A stretch of 64,000 nt of DNA from Sphagnum compactum (lineage: Eukaryota > Bryophyta > Sphagnopsida > Sphagnales). A model generated the notes under the pieces. That model was not told the origin of the DNA. It saw only the letters and a list, made by a program, of their open reading frames with translations, and did not search any database. Shown here in pieces: positions 35,701-47,662 of the stretch; position 1 is the first letter of the stretch, and every line of letters begins with the position of its first letter. A program made the position numbers and the translations under genes. The DNA lies in NCBI GenBank assembly GCA_965153455.1, contig OZ234496.1, positions 16,174,304 through 16,238,303 on the forward strand, written 5' to 3'.

Positions 35701-38700
35701 AGAACTTTTATGGGCAACAAGCATGGAAGCTTAGGGACTTTGTGGAGAAGTTTGTTGCCATGGTGGCTTCACAAAATGAATTGGCCTATGGATTGTATGA
35801 ACTATAAAGTTTAATAGCACAACTTTTGTTACAATAAGTTACAAGGCACAAGGAGTGTCCATTTCTCAATTTCAAAGGTGAAGATTAGGTTTGCATTCAA
35901 GTTTTCAAATCTGCAAACACCATTCAGGATGGTAATGTTAGTAGATTGTTATGAGCATTGCAATGGAAGTTTTAGGACTTTGTGATGTATTTTCATGCAA
36001 AAATAGATTCAAATTTGGAAAAGATTTGGGTTTGCGAGTGACTTGGAATAGGGTAGCATGTAATGAAGCTTTATGATGAACTTTAAAGCCAAAATAATCT
36101 TGGATTTGGGTTTGTGATGAGCTTGTAAGCATGAATCATTCATGTGGTGTTGTGATGAAGTTCAAGCCAAAAAAAAACTTGGGTTTGGGTTTGTTTGTGA
36201 CTTGGAAGCTAGGGCAACATACAATGAAGCTTTGCGATGAACTTTCAAGCCAAAACAATTTTGGATTTGTGTTTGTGATGAACTTGGAGTTCATGTAATG
36301 TGCAATTTATCATCATGATCAATTTCCCGACTTTGCAAACCTAATCCATGCCTTTGTGTTGAACTTGAGAACTAACATTAGTTTTCATATTTCTTCCCGA
36401 GATTTGATGATTTTATAAACAACCAAAACTAAACACCCATGACTATCATTGATTGTTGTGAAAAAGTACACCCATGACTAAACGTTTTTCATGAATCTTG
36501 TGTTTTGAAATTTTTAAGATGTAAAATGCCTTTGGGAAATTAAATGTTCATGAATAAGGACAAGATGTAACATTTTGGAGCACACATTTGGGATTGTTTC
36601 TAATTTTTTGATAGGTGTCCAAGGCAACATTAACAATCTAAGTGACATGATTGTGAATTTGAAATTTCATGCATAGAAAAATATAAACAAGTGTTTGGAA
36701 ATTAATCCTTTGGTGAACCAAAAAAATAATAGGAACCCCAAATTTATTGTTTGTGCACATAAAAATAAACAGATTGCCCTATTTTTAAAAAATAGCAAAA
36801 CAAGATACAACTTAATTAAAACAATAAAACAACTTTGGATACCATTGGAACAACAACCAAATAAACTCATTGACAACTTTCCCATCACAAATCATATAAT
36901 GCATTTCCCCAACAAAAATTATGAAAAAACAAGGGGTGCAATTATGTTAATAGGAGGCATTGCCACCCACTTAGGTGACTATTTTTTGGGGAATATTCTT
37001 GAAATTTTTTCCAAAAAAATCTTCAAAAAAAATCTTTATAAATATTTAAATATTTCTTTGTACTATTTTGTTAAGGTTTGTGTTAAAAATTTGCCAATAA
37101 TATGTCATTTTCAAAGTTTTACAAGTCCTTTTATTGCTTAAAAGTAGTGGTTATCTGGATATTATAGTACTTTTGAAGGTCCAAATGTTATGAAATAATT
37201 TCATATTTTGGACATTTGTAAAGTAAGATATTAGATTTGATAATGTGCAAAAGTTTTAACTTATTTTTAAGTTAAAATTCTTTGAAAAAACGTTTGGTGT
37301 AAAAAACACAAAATTAAGAAGTGGTTACAACTGCTTTTAGCTCCTATGAGCATGATTACACCCCAAGGCAAGGCATAGTTTACAAAACTTTGCAATCCTA
37401 GAGTAAAAGCTTGTAGTTCTAAATTAAATGTCACATCAAGTGGGAAGTTTGTTGCAAGAATTTTAATGTTTTAAAAAGAAATTACAATCTATGATCAATA
37501 GGGGATTAGAAACAAATATGGTTACAATTGAGATCACAAAGGAAATAGGAGTAAACTTTAATGCAAGGGAGGTCAAGATAGAAATCCCAACTACATTTGA
37601 GATTAAGGAGAAGGTAGAAGTAGTTCCTATCACATTTGCAATCAAAAAGGAGGTAGATAAACTTGAAGAAGTGGAAATAGTGTAGAAAAAAACTAGATTT
37701 GACTAGCATACCAAAATTAGTTTTGGAATACATAATCAAGTATTCAAACTACCTCTATTACTGTTGGGTTTAGCAATCATCATTCCTATAGGTGCCATCA
37801 CATTTTAGTAATAGTATGGGTTGTAAATTTCCTTCTTTTCCATCATGACACACCTTGAAATACATTCTCACTGCTTGCAAATCCACAATTGATGTCACAT
37901 TAAATTGGAAAAAAATTGTTGACATCTATGACTTGTCTCTTGTGAAGAGGTGGAAACCTATGCACTTGAAAACAATCCATATCTAACATATTTTTTGATA
38001 TCTTGGTCTTCATACAAGAAGCATTGATTTGTACCTCTTGTAAAACATGAGTAAACACTCTCAAGTACTTGGAGATTGGGTCCAAGAAGAATAGGGTTGA
38101 AATGAATCTACTTATGCAAAAGGAGGCTTTACAACCACATACTAAGGTGCACCATTAGCACATTGCCTTCCAACACATCTTAATGTGCCAATAAAGTAAC
38201 AGAGTGGGGTCTTGGGTACTAAATCTCAAGACCAAAAAACCAACATTACCAACTTACCACCTTAGCAACAAAATCAACATTTGCAACCAACCACAACATC
38301 AACACAATGACAATGCCCTCTTATCACAACGATAATACAAAGTTCAGCTAGAACTAATAGACAACCTAATGAATCTAAATAAGGTAGGTGGATAGATCAT
38401 CAACTAGAAGACACCATGGATGCATTGTAGAGGGGACACACATCTTTAAGGAAGGCTACGAGGTATTGAAACATCTTATTAACTTCACTTTTATATCACC
38501 TCAATAGTAGAACCAAAAGTTTAAAAATGGGTCCCCAAGGTGTGTTAACAGAATAAGAGGATGAAACAATATCCACTTGGGTTCAAAACATGCAAAAGGT
38601 TAGCTTATCTGTCACCCTTCAACAACTGAAATTAAAGGTTGTTGAAGTCACATAGACCAGATTTACCCCATTTCAAATGGTGTTCTAAAAGTAGTTAGTG

Positions 38701-38759
38701 GTTATGGTTCAAATGACATCATCCAAAAATTAGCACATGCCTTGTAGAAGGACTAATTA
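32701..38759. other. AT-rich gene-poor DNA
   Basis: No supported gene. A 148-codon frame at 36695-37141 (plus) has no recognised motif and no early ATG. A degenerate tandem repeat lies at 35960-36300. The rest is AT-rich DNA with short Lys/Asn/Phe-rich frames expected by chance. Confidence 0.5.
35960..36300 (+). repeat. Degenerate tandem repeat, period about 159 bp
   Basis: GTGACTTGGAA at 36038 and again at 36197 begins two similar units. Both run through CAATGAAGCTTT or TAATGAAGCTTT, GATGAACTTT, AAGCCAAAA and TTTGTGATGA. A weaker third unit precedes them. Confidence 0.65.
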
Positions 38760-40054
38760 GTGGGCATGCCATACCTTTTACTACAACTTGGAAAAACTTG
38801 TACACATAACAAAAATACCCATTAGATCACATTTGGAATTTAAATGAGATAGGAATTAAAGTAGGGCAACAATTTGGTGCTAAGGTTTTGGCTAGGTGAG
38901 GTTCATGTGATGTTTACAACACCATTCCCAAGTCTCAGAAATGGCTAATTTTGAATTACGTTGTTAATGCAATAGGGATAACCTTGCTTTCTTTTTACAG
39001 TTTTAGAGGTTCAAGGATGTAAGAAGACTACATATAGTTATGTACATCAAGAACATGTATGACAATGTAAAAGAAAACTTCGATGTCAACTAATTACCTT
39101 TTCAACCAATGATTGATTATTTTTTGCAAATGTATTCTAAAGGGGTTTTCTTAAGACAATTGACATCTTTTGATTCTCAATGGGCATGGGTCACATGTCA
39201 CAATAGAAGCCCTTAAATAAACATCAAAACTAGGGTTGGACATGGTCACCTTACCTGCACATACTTCACATGCATTTCATCCATTGAATGTCACCTGCTT
39301 CAAACCATTCAAGGATGCATTTAGAAAAGCAAGAGACTATGTTATGGTAAAACAAAAGTATCTTGAACCATACAAAATAAAATTGGTAGAATGGGTGCAT
39401 AAGGCCTTGTAGCAATTCTTGAAAAATGTGAACATAAAATTAGGGTTTAGGGTTTGTGGAATCTAACCATTGAATCCTACAACCATGGTTGGAAAGTTTG
39501 GTCCAAGTGAAATGTTCATTGCAGCAAAAGAAGATCATGAAAATTCATACTAATTAGATGCAATAGAAAAATCTAACAACAATGGGGTTGAGGTTGAAGT
39601 TGCCACAAAGTTGTTAAACATTGTTAAGACTTTCCAAATTAGTGCTTGTCGTTACTCCTACCACATTTGAATGCACCTTTTCACCCACAATTCATTATTA
39701 TGTAGAAATGCCATGCAATTGTGCCACCCCAATGAACAACCATGAAGAGGATCAATTGGTGGTGAACTTGGAAGATCCCACTTTTGAATTGAATGACTTA
39801 ATTAGTCCAAATTAGATTCAAGAAATTGCAGGGGTGATTAACCTATTATTTTTGTCATGATTACCACAAGGAAAAAACAAGGCAAGGAGCCATTGGTGGA
39901 TTATTCTTCACACATGGTCACATTAGACCAATACTGGGTAGTGTTGAAACGAAAGGCAATGGACAAAAAAATTGTTAAAATTAGGGAGTTGAAAGCAAAG
40001 GAAAAAGAGGATAGAAAATCAAGAAGGCTTGAATGTGCACTTACCCAAACTTAG
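38760..40054 (+). pseudogene. Decayed pogo/Tc1-mariner (DDE_1, CENP-B-like) transposase
   Basis: Translating the plus strand with interruptions gives the DDE_1 order. HIWNLNEIGIKVGQQFGAK is followed by YNTIPKSQKWLILNYVVNAI, the FRGSRM segment, then GHGSHVTIEALK, VTLPAHTSHAFHPLNVTCFK, and a C-terminal GKEPLVDYSSHMVT block at 39857-40054. The first catalytic position reads N where WNxDE is usual, and several stops break the frame (for example after VLAR and after EALK). The element cannot make a working transposase. Terminal inverted repeats were not identified. Its upstream DNA-binding part is not recognisable. Confidence 0.75.
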
Positions 40055-42918
40055 TGAACAATTCAAAGGAGAATTGAAAAGGAGAATAGAGTTAAGTTCA
40101 ATGGTGCATAATGTGTTGTTGTTGGTAAAGCTATTTGGTGAAAAAATCCACAACAATTTCATAGTAGGTTTTTGAGCCCATCATCTAGGGTACATAAGGC
40201 TTGAGTTAGGAATCACATTTGCGCAACAAAAAAATGCTAGACAACAAGGAAGGGCAAAAATGTAGCTTGTCAGGCATGTTAAAGCCAAGTTGCAACCTTC
40301 CATCCAATAATAATAAATGAGAGAGGTAAAGGTTTGTAGTAGGTTTTGATGGCATTGGCAATGGCCAATTAGAGAGGAAAGAAAGAGGGTGGAGAAGCAT
40401 GGTGGGTTGAAATAATGAGGGATAAAAAGAAAAAAATAAAATCAAGAGAGAAAAAAAAGTCAAGACAAAAATCTTTTGCACTAGAAGTTTTGGGTACAAA
40501 ATATTTCTTGAGAATCTTAGTTGCACAAATCATTTGCATTAAAAACTTTGGATACTATAATTTTTTGTAGTCCAATTTTACATTAAATTAATTTTGGGTA
40601 TTGAAATTTTCTTGAGAATTTGAAGTGCACATATGTTAATTAGAATTAGGTTTCAAAAATTTCTTAGGAATTTGGGGTATATAACTTTGTCTTTAAAATG
40701 GGTATTCAAAACTTCTCAAGGATTTATCTAGTGCCAATGTGTATGAATCATCAGAATTGTGTTTCTTCTTCAGTAGCACCACCACTTTCATAAACTCCCT
40801 TTATGACAAGTTACAAAATGCTTTGAAACATCAAATGCATCACCAAACATTTGACATTTCAATTGATCACCTTCGAAGTAACTCCACCACCTTTTTTCGA
40901 CCTTCTTTGATTTTTTTTTGGCCCAAATGCCAATTCATGCATGATGAACATCACCTTCTTGTGAGAACATGGAAAAAAAACAAAAATGGGTAGATGCAGG
41001 GTTAAGTGGTTCATTTGTGGAAGATCAAAAGTCCATAAAGTCCATTTTCTGGTGTCAAATTAACATAAACGGAGGATTATGGGTTGGTTAATAAGCTAAT
41101 TAAATTCATATGAAAATATATCCACTTAGACATCTTTTTGACATACATTTTATGAGGAAAAAAATCATCAATCTAACAAAAAATGACCCATGTATCTAGA
41201 CTTTTGAAAATAAGGTCTAGATTTTGGTCATTCACAAGTCCATAATTATATTTTGATGAAAGCTTTTGTAGTGAAGTTTTCAAATCTATGTTTGTTTGTT
41301 TTTCATCTATCAAATATTAAGTCCCTATAAGATATATTTTCAAAAAATGATATTGAAAATTTCATGTGTATGGGAAGTGCAAATGGTTGGGAGAATCCAT
41401 ATGTTTCCACTTCAAAAGTCCATTACTACATATGGGTGCACATTTATTATGCACAAATTATATGGTTGGTTTCTTATTGAAGTTGAGAATTTTAAACCAA
41501 ATCCCAATTGTGCATATAAGTGGTTTTACGGCATGTTAATGACATGTTAATTCATTACACCTTGTAGAAAATTGCAGTGGGACACAAAAAGTGAGCCATT
41601 ACACTCACCATCCATTCTACCCTATTGTGAGGGTGAAAGGCAGAGAGGGAACCGAAACGAAACAAATTGCTTTGACGGCATCAATTCCACATCCTCAAGC
41701 TTATCTTGCGTGTGTTCAATTTATCCCTTTCCATTTGTTTGGATGAAGTTGCCAACCTCATCAAGCTCATCATCTTAGGTGTGTTCATTGTGCCCGTTCC
41801 ATCATTGTGGATGAAGTTGCCAAGCAACAGCTATTAATGTATTTATTTATTTTTATATTAATTAATGTCGACGTCAATACAGCTTTATCACATGTACACA
41901 TAATAATACCAATATATATTTTTTAATTAATTTTTTCTGAATTTATTGGCTAGCTGGCAAATATTTCCCCAAAATGCCCAAAATTGAGTGTTTTTTGGGG
42001 GGTTTATGATTTTGCCAAATTTCCAAACTCTTCTTAAAAAACAGCCAGATTCTACATCAGCTACCAATCAGGGTTTTTGCCCCCAATTTCATGATATAAA
42101 TTTAATTTGGTTATTTATTTCCCAAAAACTCTAGCAAAACCACTAGAAGTTACATTTTTAAAAAATGACTAAAACATTCCCAATTTGTTCCCCTCTCCCC
42201 CTCCCCCCCCCCAAAAAAAAAAAAAACAATAATACCAATAGGTAAGTAGCCAACAATATAGAAGGATGCTAAAATTCTTTTACTTTTTTAGTTTTTTTAA
42301 AAGAAAAATTTGGTTAAATTTTTTTAAATAAAAAAGATTCAAACTCATGCCATATCATAAAAGCAGGGAAATTTATTTTAAAAATAAAAGAAAATAATAA
42401 TTTGAAAAAAAACACTGATTTGTGCTTACCTTTTACCTATGTGACTAAAATTATACCATAACATCATGTTTGATGAAATTGCCAAGAAATATCAAAATTG
42501 CGGCTGCCCAGTTCGGAGAACAAACATTGCGGCGTGGAAGTAGGTACCTAGTAGTTGGTAGGTAGCTACCAGTTGGTAGGCAAGCCACCGTTAAAAAGAC
42601 CTCTTCACACCTCCTTGATTTGGTGTTGCAGAAGTTGCCTAGTAAAAATCCAAGACATGCCTACTTGTCCCCCAAAGATAGCATGTTTTTTGGACAAGTT
42701 TTTGAAGGAGCTGATTGGATATATTCCAGGGCTGCCAAAATTCAAAATTCAAAAAATGAAGTTATTTTTGGGGGTCTCAATTGCCAGAAGTCAGAAAACC
42801 CCAAACGTAACCCCCAAAAAAAAAAAAAAAAACACATAAAAAAAGGGGTCACATTTCTATATTTGGTTTCAAGTAGCCAGAAATGTGGAAGGATAATTAA
42901 ATATTTGTGCTTCGTATA
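40055..42918. other. AT-rich spacer
   Basis: No gene is recognised. A mixed C-run and A-run lies at about 42200-42228. Short frames have no family signature. Confidence 0.5.
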
Positions 42919-44976
42919 ATCGAATTTGGCTAAATCTTTCTTGGGATGATCATCACTTTTTCTTCATCTGCCTATGTCTCTGATGTGAGTTAAACTGCAT
43001 TAAAAAATTCCTTTAAAAACAAAAACATTGTGAGTCATCACCATCCCCACTGATCTTGATACTTCATACCAGTGTTTTCTTTTCTGGCAAGATTTTGCTC
43101 GTTTTCAGACAAAGAAATTGGGAAATTTAGGTTTTTCTAGTGCAAATTCGATTAATTTTGTAAATTTTTTGAAATTTCACCAGAATTTTGATTAAAAAAA
43201 AAAAAAAAAAACACTGCTTCAAACGCATTGAGATTTTGAAATTGATGGATCCATTTTCGGAGGGAAGGGAATTCCATGGAAATTTAGACCATTGTAAAAC
43301 TTTTAGCTTCTTAGAACAGAAGAGATATCCAGAAAGTCTTCACCCTATCTTTGGGCATCCTTTCAACCCCTATCCCCTCTTTCAATGGTATTGCCAAGTT
43401 ATGGAAATTTTATTAAATCTCAGCATGAAATGCTGAAACTCAGCATTTAATGCACAAGGTTTGAGAGTAATTATCGTTGTTGTACAGGTACGAGCAGTGA
43501 AGGCACTCCGAAAAAAGGAAAGACAGGATGAAACTCACTGAGTTTGAACCCCATTGAATGCTAATGTACTCTTTTGCAGGTTTTTTAATTGAATCTCACC
43601 TATGGACTTTCAAAGGAAGAAATCACTAATTAATGACAAATAGAAACTTGAGAAACACAAGGTCAAGTCATCAAAAAATTTCATGAGGAGAGACAAAAGT
43701 AGAGCCTAATTGATGAATATGAAATTTTGAATGCAGAGATAATAATATTAATTGAATGAATTCTTAACTTAAATGCAATTAGTGTACCCATTAAAAGACA
43801 GGCTGTGTAAAAGGTGCACCTTATGTAAGATGCCTCCAAATGGGGCCACCTTGCACCCACCTTGTACCCTGCAACAACACTGGAAAAAGAAAAAAGAGAA
43901 TGCTTTCTTTTTTAAAGAAAAGAGACCAAGTCTATGCAGAAAAATCAAAAGTTAAAAATGCTAAGATGAAGTGAATTTTCAATTCCTAGAATTTGAGAAG
44001 AAAAATAAAAAAGCACCAAAAATTAAAGGAAAAAATCCCTGGATTTCCATACCATGTTCAAGTAGGTAGCCAAGAATATTGAAGCATGTTTGGATATCTT
44101 TCATATGTTGTTTATAGCCAAATTTGGCTAAATCTTCCTATGGATGATTGCTACTTTGGCTACATCACAGAATTGGGCAAAAAAACATTGGCGTGTCTCG
44201 GAACCTTTGATAACATTTCCTTGTTCCAACTCCCTTTTTTTATCTTTCTTTTTAGCAGTTTTCTTTTTAAAAAGCCAATAACTCAGGATTTTTCACCAGA
44301 TTTAGCCAGTTGGGGGATTTTATTTTTAAAACTGGTGAACAATATGTGTTTTTTGGGTTTCCTAGTTGCCAAAATTTGGTAAAAAAGGGGGTTGTGAAAC
44401 ATATGAAGGTTTTGTTTTAAGAAAAAATGACCCAGAGTCCACATATTTCAAGGATTTTTTTTGAACTCATCAGATTTAGATCATAGCTTCTAGCATGCCA
44501 ATGATTTGCCTATGTCACAAATTGGTAGAAGAAAAGTTTTTCAAAAAAACCATCATTGAGAATAAGATTTCCTTGATCCCAATAGTGTCTTTTCTATGAC
44601 ACATTTTTGCATCTTGGTGACAAAAAAAAACCAACTATTCTAATGCAAATGCTTACCTAGTTTTTTAGCAAAAAGATTTGGAAAGAAGGAGGGAACATAT
44701 ATGTCGCCACTTTTTGACTGCCCCTAAAGTCTGTTGCCATGTTGCTACTATTGTTTGGAGAAACCTTTGAGCCTAAAAGAAAAAAAAAAGGCTGTTGTGA
44801 ATAAATGTTCAATTGAAGTTGGGATGCACACCACTTACATGTACTTCAGAAAATTGAAAAAAAAAGCCATACACACTTATTCAAAGCAGAAATTTATTTT
44901 TGACAATTTTTGGGCACTTGGCGACAAAAAAAAAATCCAGTGTGCTAGGCTAGGGTTTAGAGAATAGGTTCTTCTT

Positions 44977-45525
44977 TCTTTCTTTCTTTCTTTTAATTTA
45001 ACGTCAATACCCGGACCAGAGAGATCCATTTGACGACTATTACCTAGTTGATTTGAGCAAAACACTCTTGTTGTCTAGGCAAGAAACTAAGTACAAAGCT
45101 ACCGCTTTCTGAGTAGCCGAATGCATCAATTCAGGCACTAAGTTTCATGGTGTCAACTGTTTCCCTAGCTGGTGACCAAACTTGCAACGAATGTCATGGT
45201 GAGCTGGGCACACTACCAACAGGTGGTCTTCATCCTCAACAGCTCTTAGGGAACATAGGCGACAAACCCTATCTCTCCTCGGTACACTCTTAGGCTTTGC
45301 ATGCTTGCCACACTCTACTTCCAAACGATGGTTTGAACATCTGAACCTTGACAAAGATTGCCTGAGCTGAACATTTGTGATCACTTGCAAATAACTCTGA
45401 TGTGCATATGAGTACCCAGATTCTGTTGTACAGCTCGTGTTCATCACTACAGGTCGCCAAAATATTGCAGACAGGATTGGAAGATTCCCGTATTTTCTTG
45501 TCTCAACTGTAGCCAAATTTAGCAA
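44977..45525 (-). pseudogene. 3' end of a LINE retrotransposon (RT C-terminal zinc-knuckle region)
   Basis: The minus frame contains LRQSLSRFRCSNHRLEVECG, then a CRLC...HLLVVC zinc-knuckle (Cx2C, about ten residues, Hx4C) and CPAHHDIRCKFG, as in the C-terminal tail of non-LTR reverse transcriptases. The same frame continues through one in-frame TGA to a natural-looking end near 45040. About 45 bases later comes an (AAAG)n tail at about 44977-44993 (minus reading), as expected of a 3'-terminal LINE tail. The RT and endonuclease parts are absent: a 5'-truncated, inactive copy. Confidence 0.65.
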
Positions 45526-46042
45526 ATTCCTCTTATGAAAAATCTAGAAAATACCATGGAATTTCTCTGCAGAAGGCAAAAAAATTTGTACGAAATTTCA
45601 CTCAAATGCAAAAGAGAACTTAGGGCTTTGGGATCCTGCACCAGCTTTTTCTGAAAATTAAAAGGTAAAAAAATCGCCAAAAAAGAATGGTTTTTTGTAC
45701 TTGGTTGCCAGATTTAGAGCACCTACTCCTACAGCTCGCCAAAAAAGCAGCAGGATGACACAAAAAAACAAAATTCACTGTCTTATGTGTTATATGTAGC
45801 CAAATCGGGCTATAGATCCTCCTGTGGATGGTTCGCAGCAGCGTTTCTTTTTGTGGCGAAGTTTCGTCATTTTTCGACAAAGAAATTGGGAAATTTTCGT
45901 TTTATTAGTGTAAATTTGGACTAAGTTTTGCTATTTTTTTGGTGAGCTTTCGCCAAATTTTCGATATCAAAGAAATAAAGGATTAAAAAAAGGAAAAAAT
46001 AGAAACATTGGTTATTAGTGTGGCTACACCAAAAAAGTGCCC

Positions 46043-46045
<3 letters not shown>

Positions 46046-46073
<28 letters not shown>
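46046..46073 (+). repeat. Poly-A tract
   Basis: An uninterrupted run of about 28 A residues. It could be the tail of a retroposed insertion, but no source element was identified next to it. Confidence 0.7.
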
Positions 46074-46074
<1 letters not shown>

Positions 46075-46770
46075 CCTTGCCGGCTTCCCAGTTTCCTTTT
46101 TCTTTTTGTGGTGCTTTTTTCGTGTTTGTGTGTGTGTGTTTTTTTTTCATGGGCCAGTTGAAATCCCCAGAAATCATATGCCCATCTGCCCGTACCACGT
46201 CCGTTCTCCAACCCAGACAAATTACCAGTACGAAGCTACGACAGAATAGGAACGCCGTGCGGAAGTTGCGATGGAAATAGCAAAGAGCTTCTTCTTCTTC
46301 TTGTTGTTTGGCCAAGCTCTTTACGAAGGCTGCTCGCAACTTCATTCGGCCATTGCGGCAACAACCGCCTTCGGCCACAACCAGTGTAGCCAAATTTGGT
46401 GTGATATAGCAGCCAAAATGGCGATGATCCACAGGAAGATTTAGCCAAATTTGGCTACAAACCTAAAGGAAAATTTGGAAAACATCCTTATATATTTTTG
46501 GCTTCCTCACTTGAACCCATGTATAAAAATCTGGCGATTTTTCTTGGGTTATAGTCAAAGTGGTGATGATCCACTGGAAGATTTAGCCAAATTCGGCCAC
46601 TAGGCCAAATATGATTTTTTGGGCAAAATATCCTTCTATAATTTTTGGCTTCTCTACGTGAACCCATGTGTAGCAATCTGGCGAGTTTTCTTAAAATTTG
46701 ATCTAGTTTTGGCTCTTGAAAATCTCGAAAAGCAACGATTTTATGAGTTTAATTTTTAATATAGCATTTT

Positions 46771-46784
46771 GGCTATATATAGCC
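46771..46784 (+). promoter_or_regulatory. Possible TATA element upstream of the EF-hand gene
   Basis: A 14-base perfect palindrome GGCTATATATAGCC precedes a GC-richer stretch (46830-47000) that looks like a transcribed leader. The gene's ATG is about 880 bases downstream, so a leader intron would probably be needed. The palindrome could instead be part of the local repeat family. Confidence 0.25.
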
Positions 46785-46829
46785 AGCACAAAAAGGCTGA
46801 CAACAGCAGCATATGTTGTTTATCGTGCG

Positions 46830-47662
46830 ACGACGGACGAGTAGGCCGCCCTGAGAGAGAAGCTGTTGCGAAGTTCGCCGCAACAAAACAAAACGTCCAA
46901 CTCCCTCTCCCGAACTTTCTCACTTTCACCAAATTTTACGCGCGCGCGCTTCCCCCAGTAGCTTCCGATGTTAGGCCGCCCGCCAGCCGGCACTGCAGCA
47001 CAAGGCAAGACTTTTTGCTATTATAATTGTTGTCACAAAATTTCGTTCCGTAATTAGATTGCTTAATTTTTTTCTATAATTAATCGTTGTCGCAAATGAA
47101 TCGTTTCTTAGACTGTAAAATTACTGAACTTTCTACAATTGCAGCTTGTGTTGTAGCTTGTGTTGTAAAAGTGTTTACTATTTTTCGTGTTGTCTTAAAT
47201 GAATGACTTGCTTAGACTGTTGTAAAATGGCGTTTTGTTTGGTTTGCCAGTAATCGGATTCTTCTTGGTAGTTGAATCGGATCTGTTATGTTGTCGTCCG
47301 ATCTCATCGACGACGTTGCAACGGGAACAATTTTCGTGCTGTGCGTGCTGGCCCTGATCCTTGCAGCAGACTTGATGATGTGGAGATCTACAGCAGGTTT
47401 TCTTCTCTTCTCTTCTTTTCTGCTATTCTCCTGCTGCATGTTGAGGCGGTATTTGTAGATCTGCGTCATCAACACTTGTTGTGAACAAATTTTATGCGTC
47501 GGATGTAAGTTGTAGCACGGCTAATTGTTGGTGTCGTTGTTTCCGGCCTCCCTGTGTAGCTAGACTTGTTGTTTCGAGAGGAAATATTCGTATCATCATA
47601 TAATTGAAGATTTGCGGATCCGGTGGAAGGAATTTCTGAAAGAAAGTGCAAGAGTAGCCAGG
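46830..47662 (+). other. Presumed promoter/leader of the EF-hand gene
   Basis: GC-rich DNA at 46830-47010, including a CG run near 46939-46950, gives way to AT-rich, intron-like sequence and then to the coding exon. No upstream coding exon was found. Confidence 0.4.

Larger units (their letters stand above)
42919..46690. repeat. Cluster of dispersed repeats centred on TAGCCAAATTTGGCTA
   Basis: At least five diverged copies share TTTGGCTAAATCTTCC then a GGATGAT or GGATCATC block. They lie at about 42920-42960, 44111-44165 and 45797-45842 (plus), and 46383-46462 and 46551-46602 (minus). The centre TAGCCAAATTTGGCTA is a perfect 16-base palindrome. The two minus copies belong to a direct duplication of about 140 bp (46421-46690), each followed by TGAACCCATGT and AATCTGGCGA. 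This may be a MITE family or the ends of a larger DNA transposon. Confidence 0.65.

Noticed and set aside
36695-37141. 148-codon plus-strand frame in AT-rich DNA
   Set aside because: Opens with TTG rather than ATG, has no motif and no exon neighbours; it could be a transposon scrap but I cannot support it.
45983-46432. 149-codon minus-strand frame
   Set aside because: Contains a long Phe run from the poly-A tract and no domain; lies in the repeat cluster.
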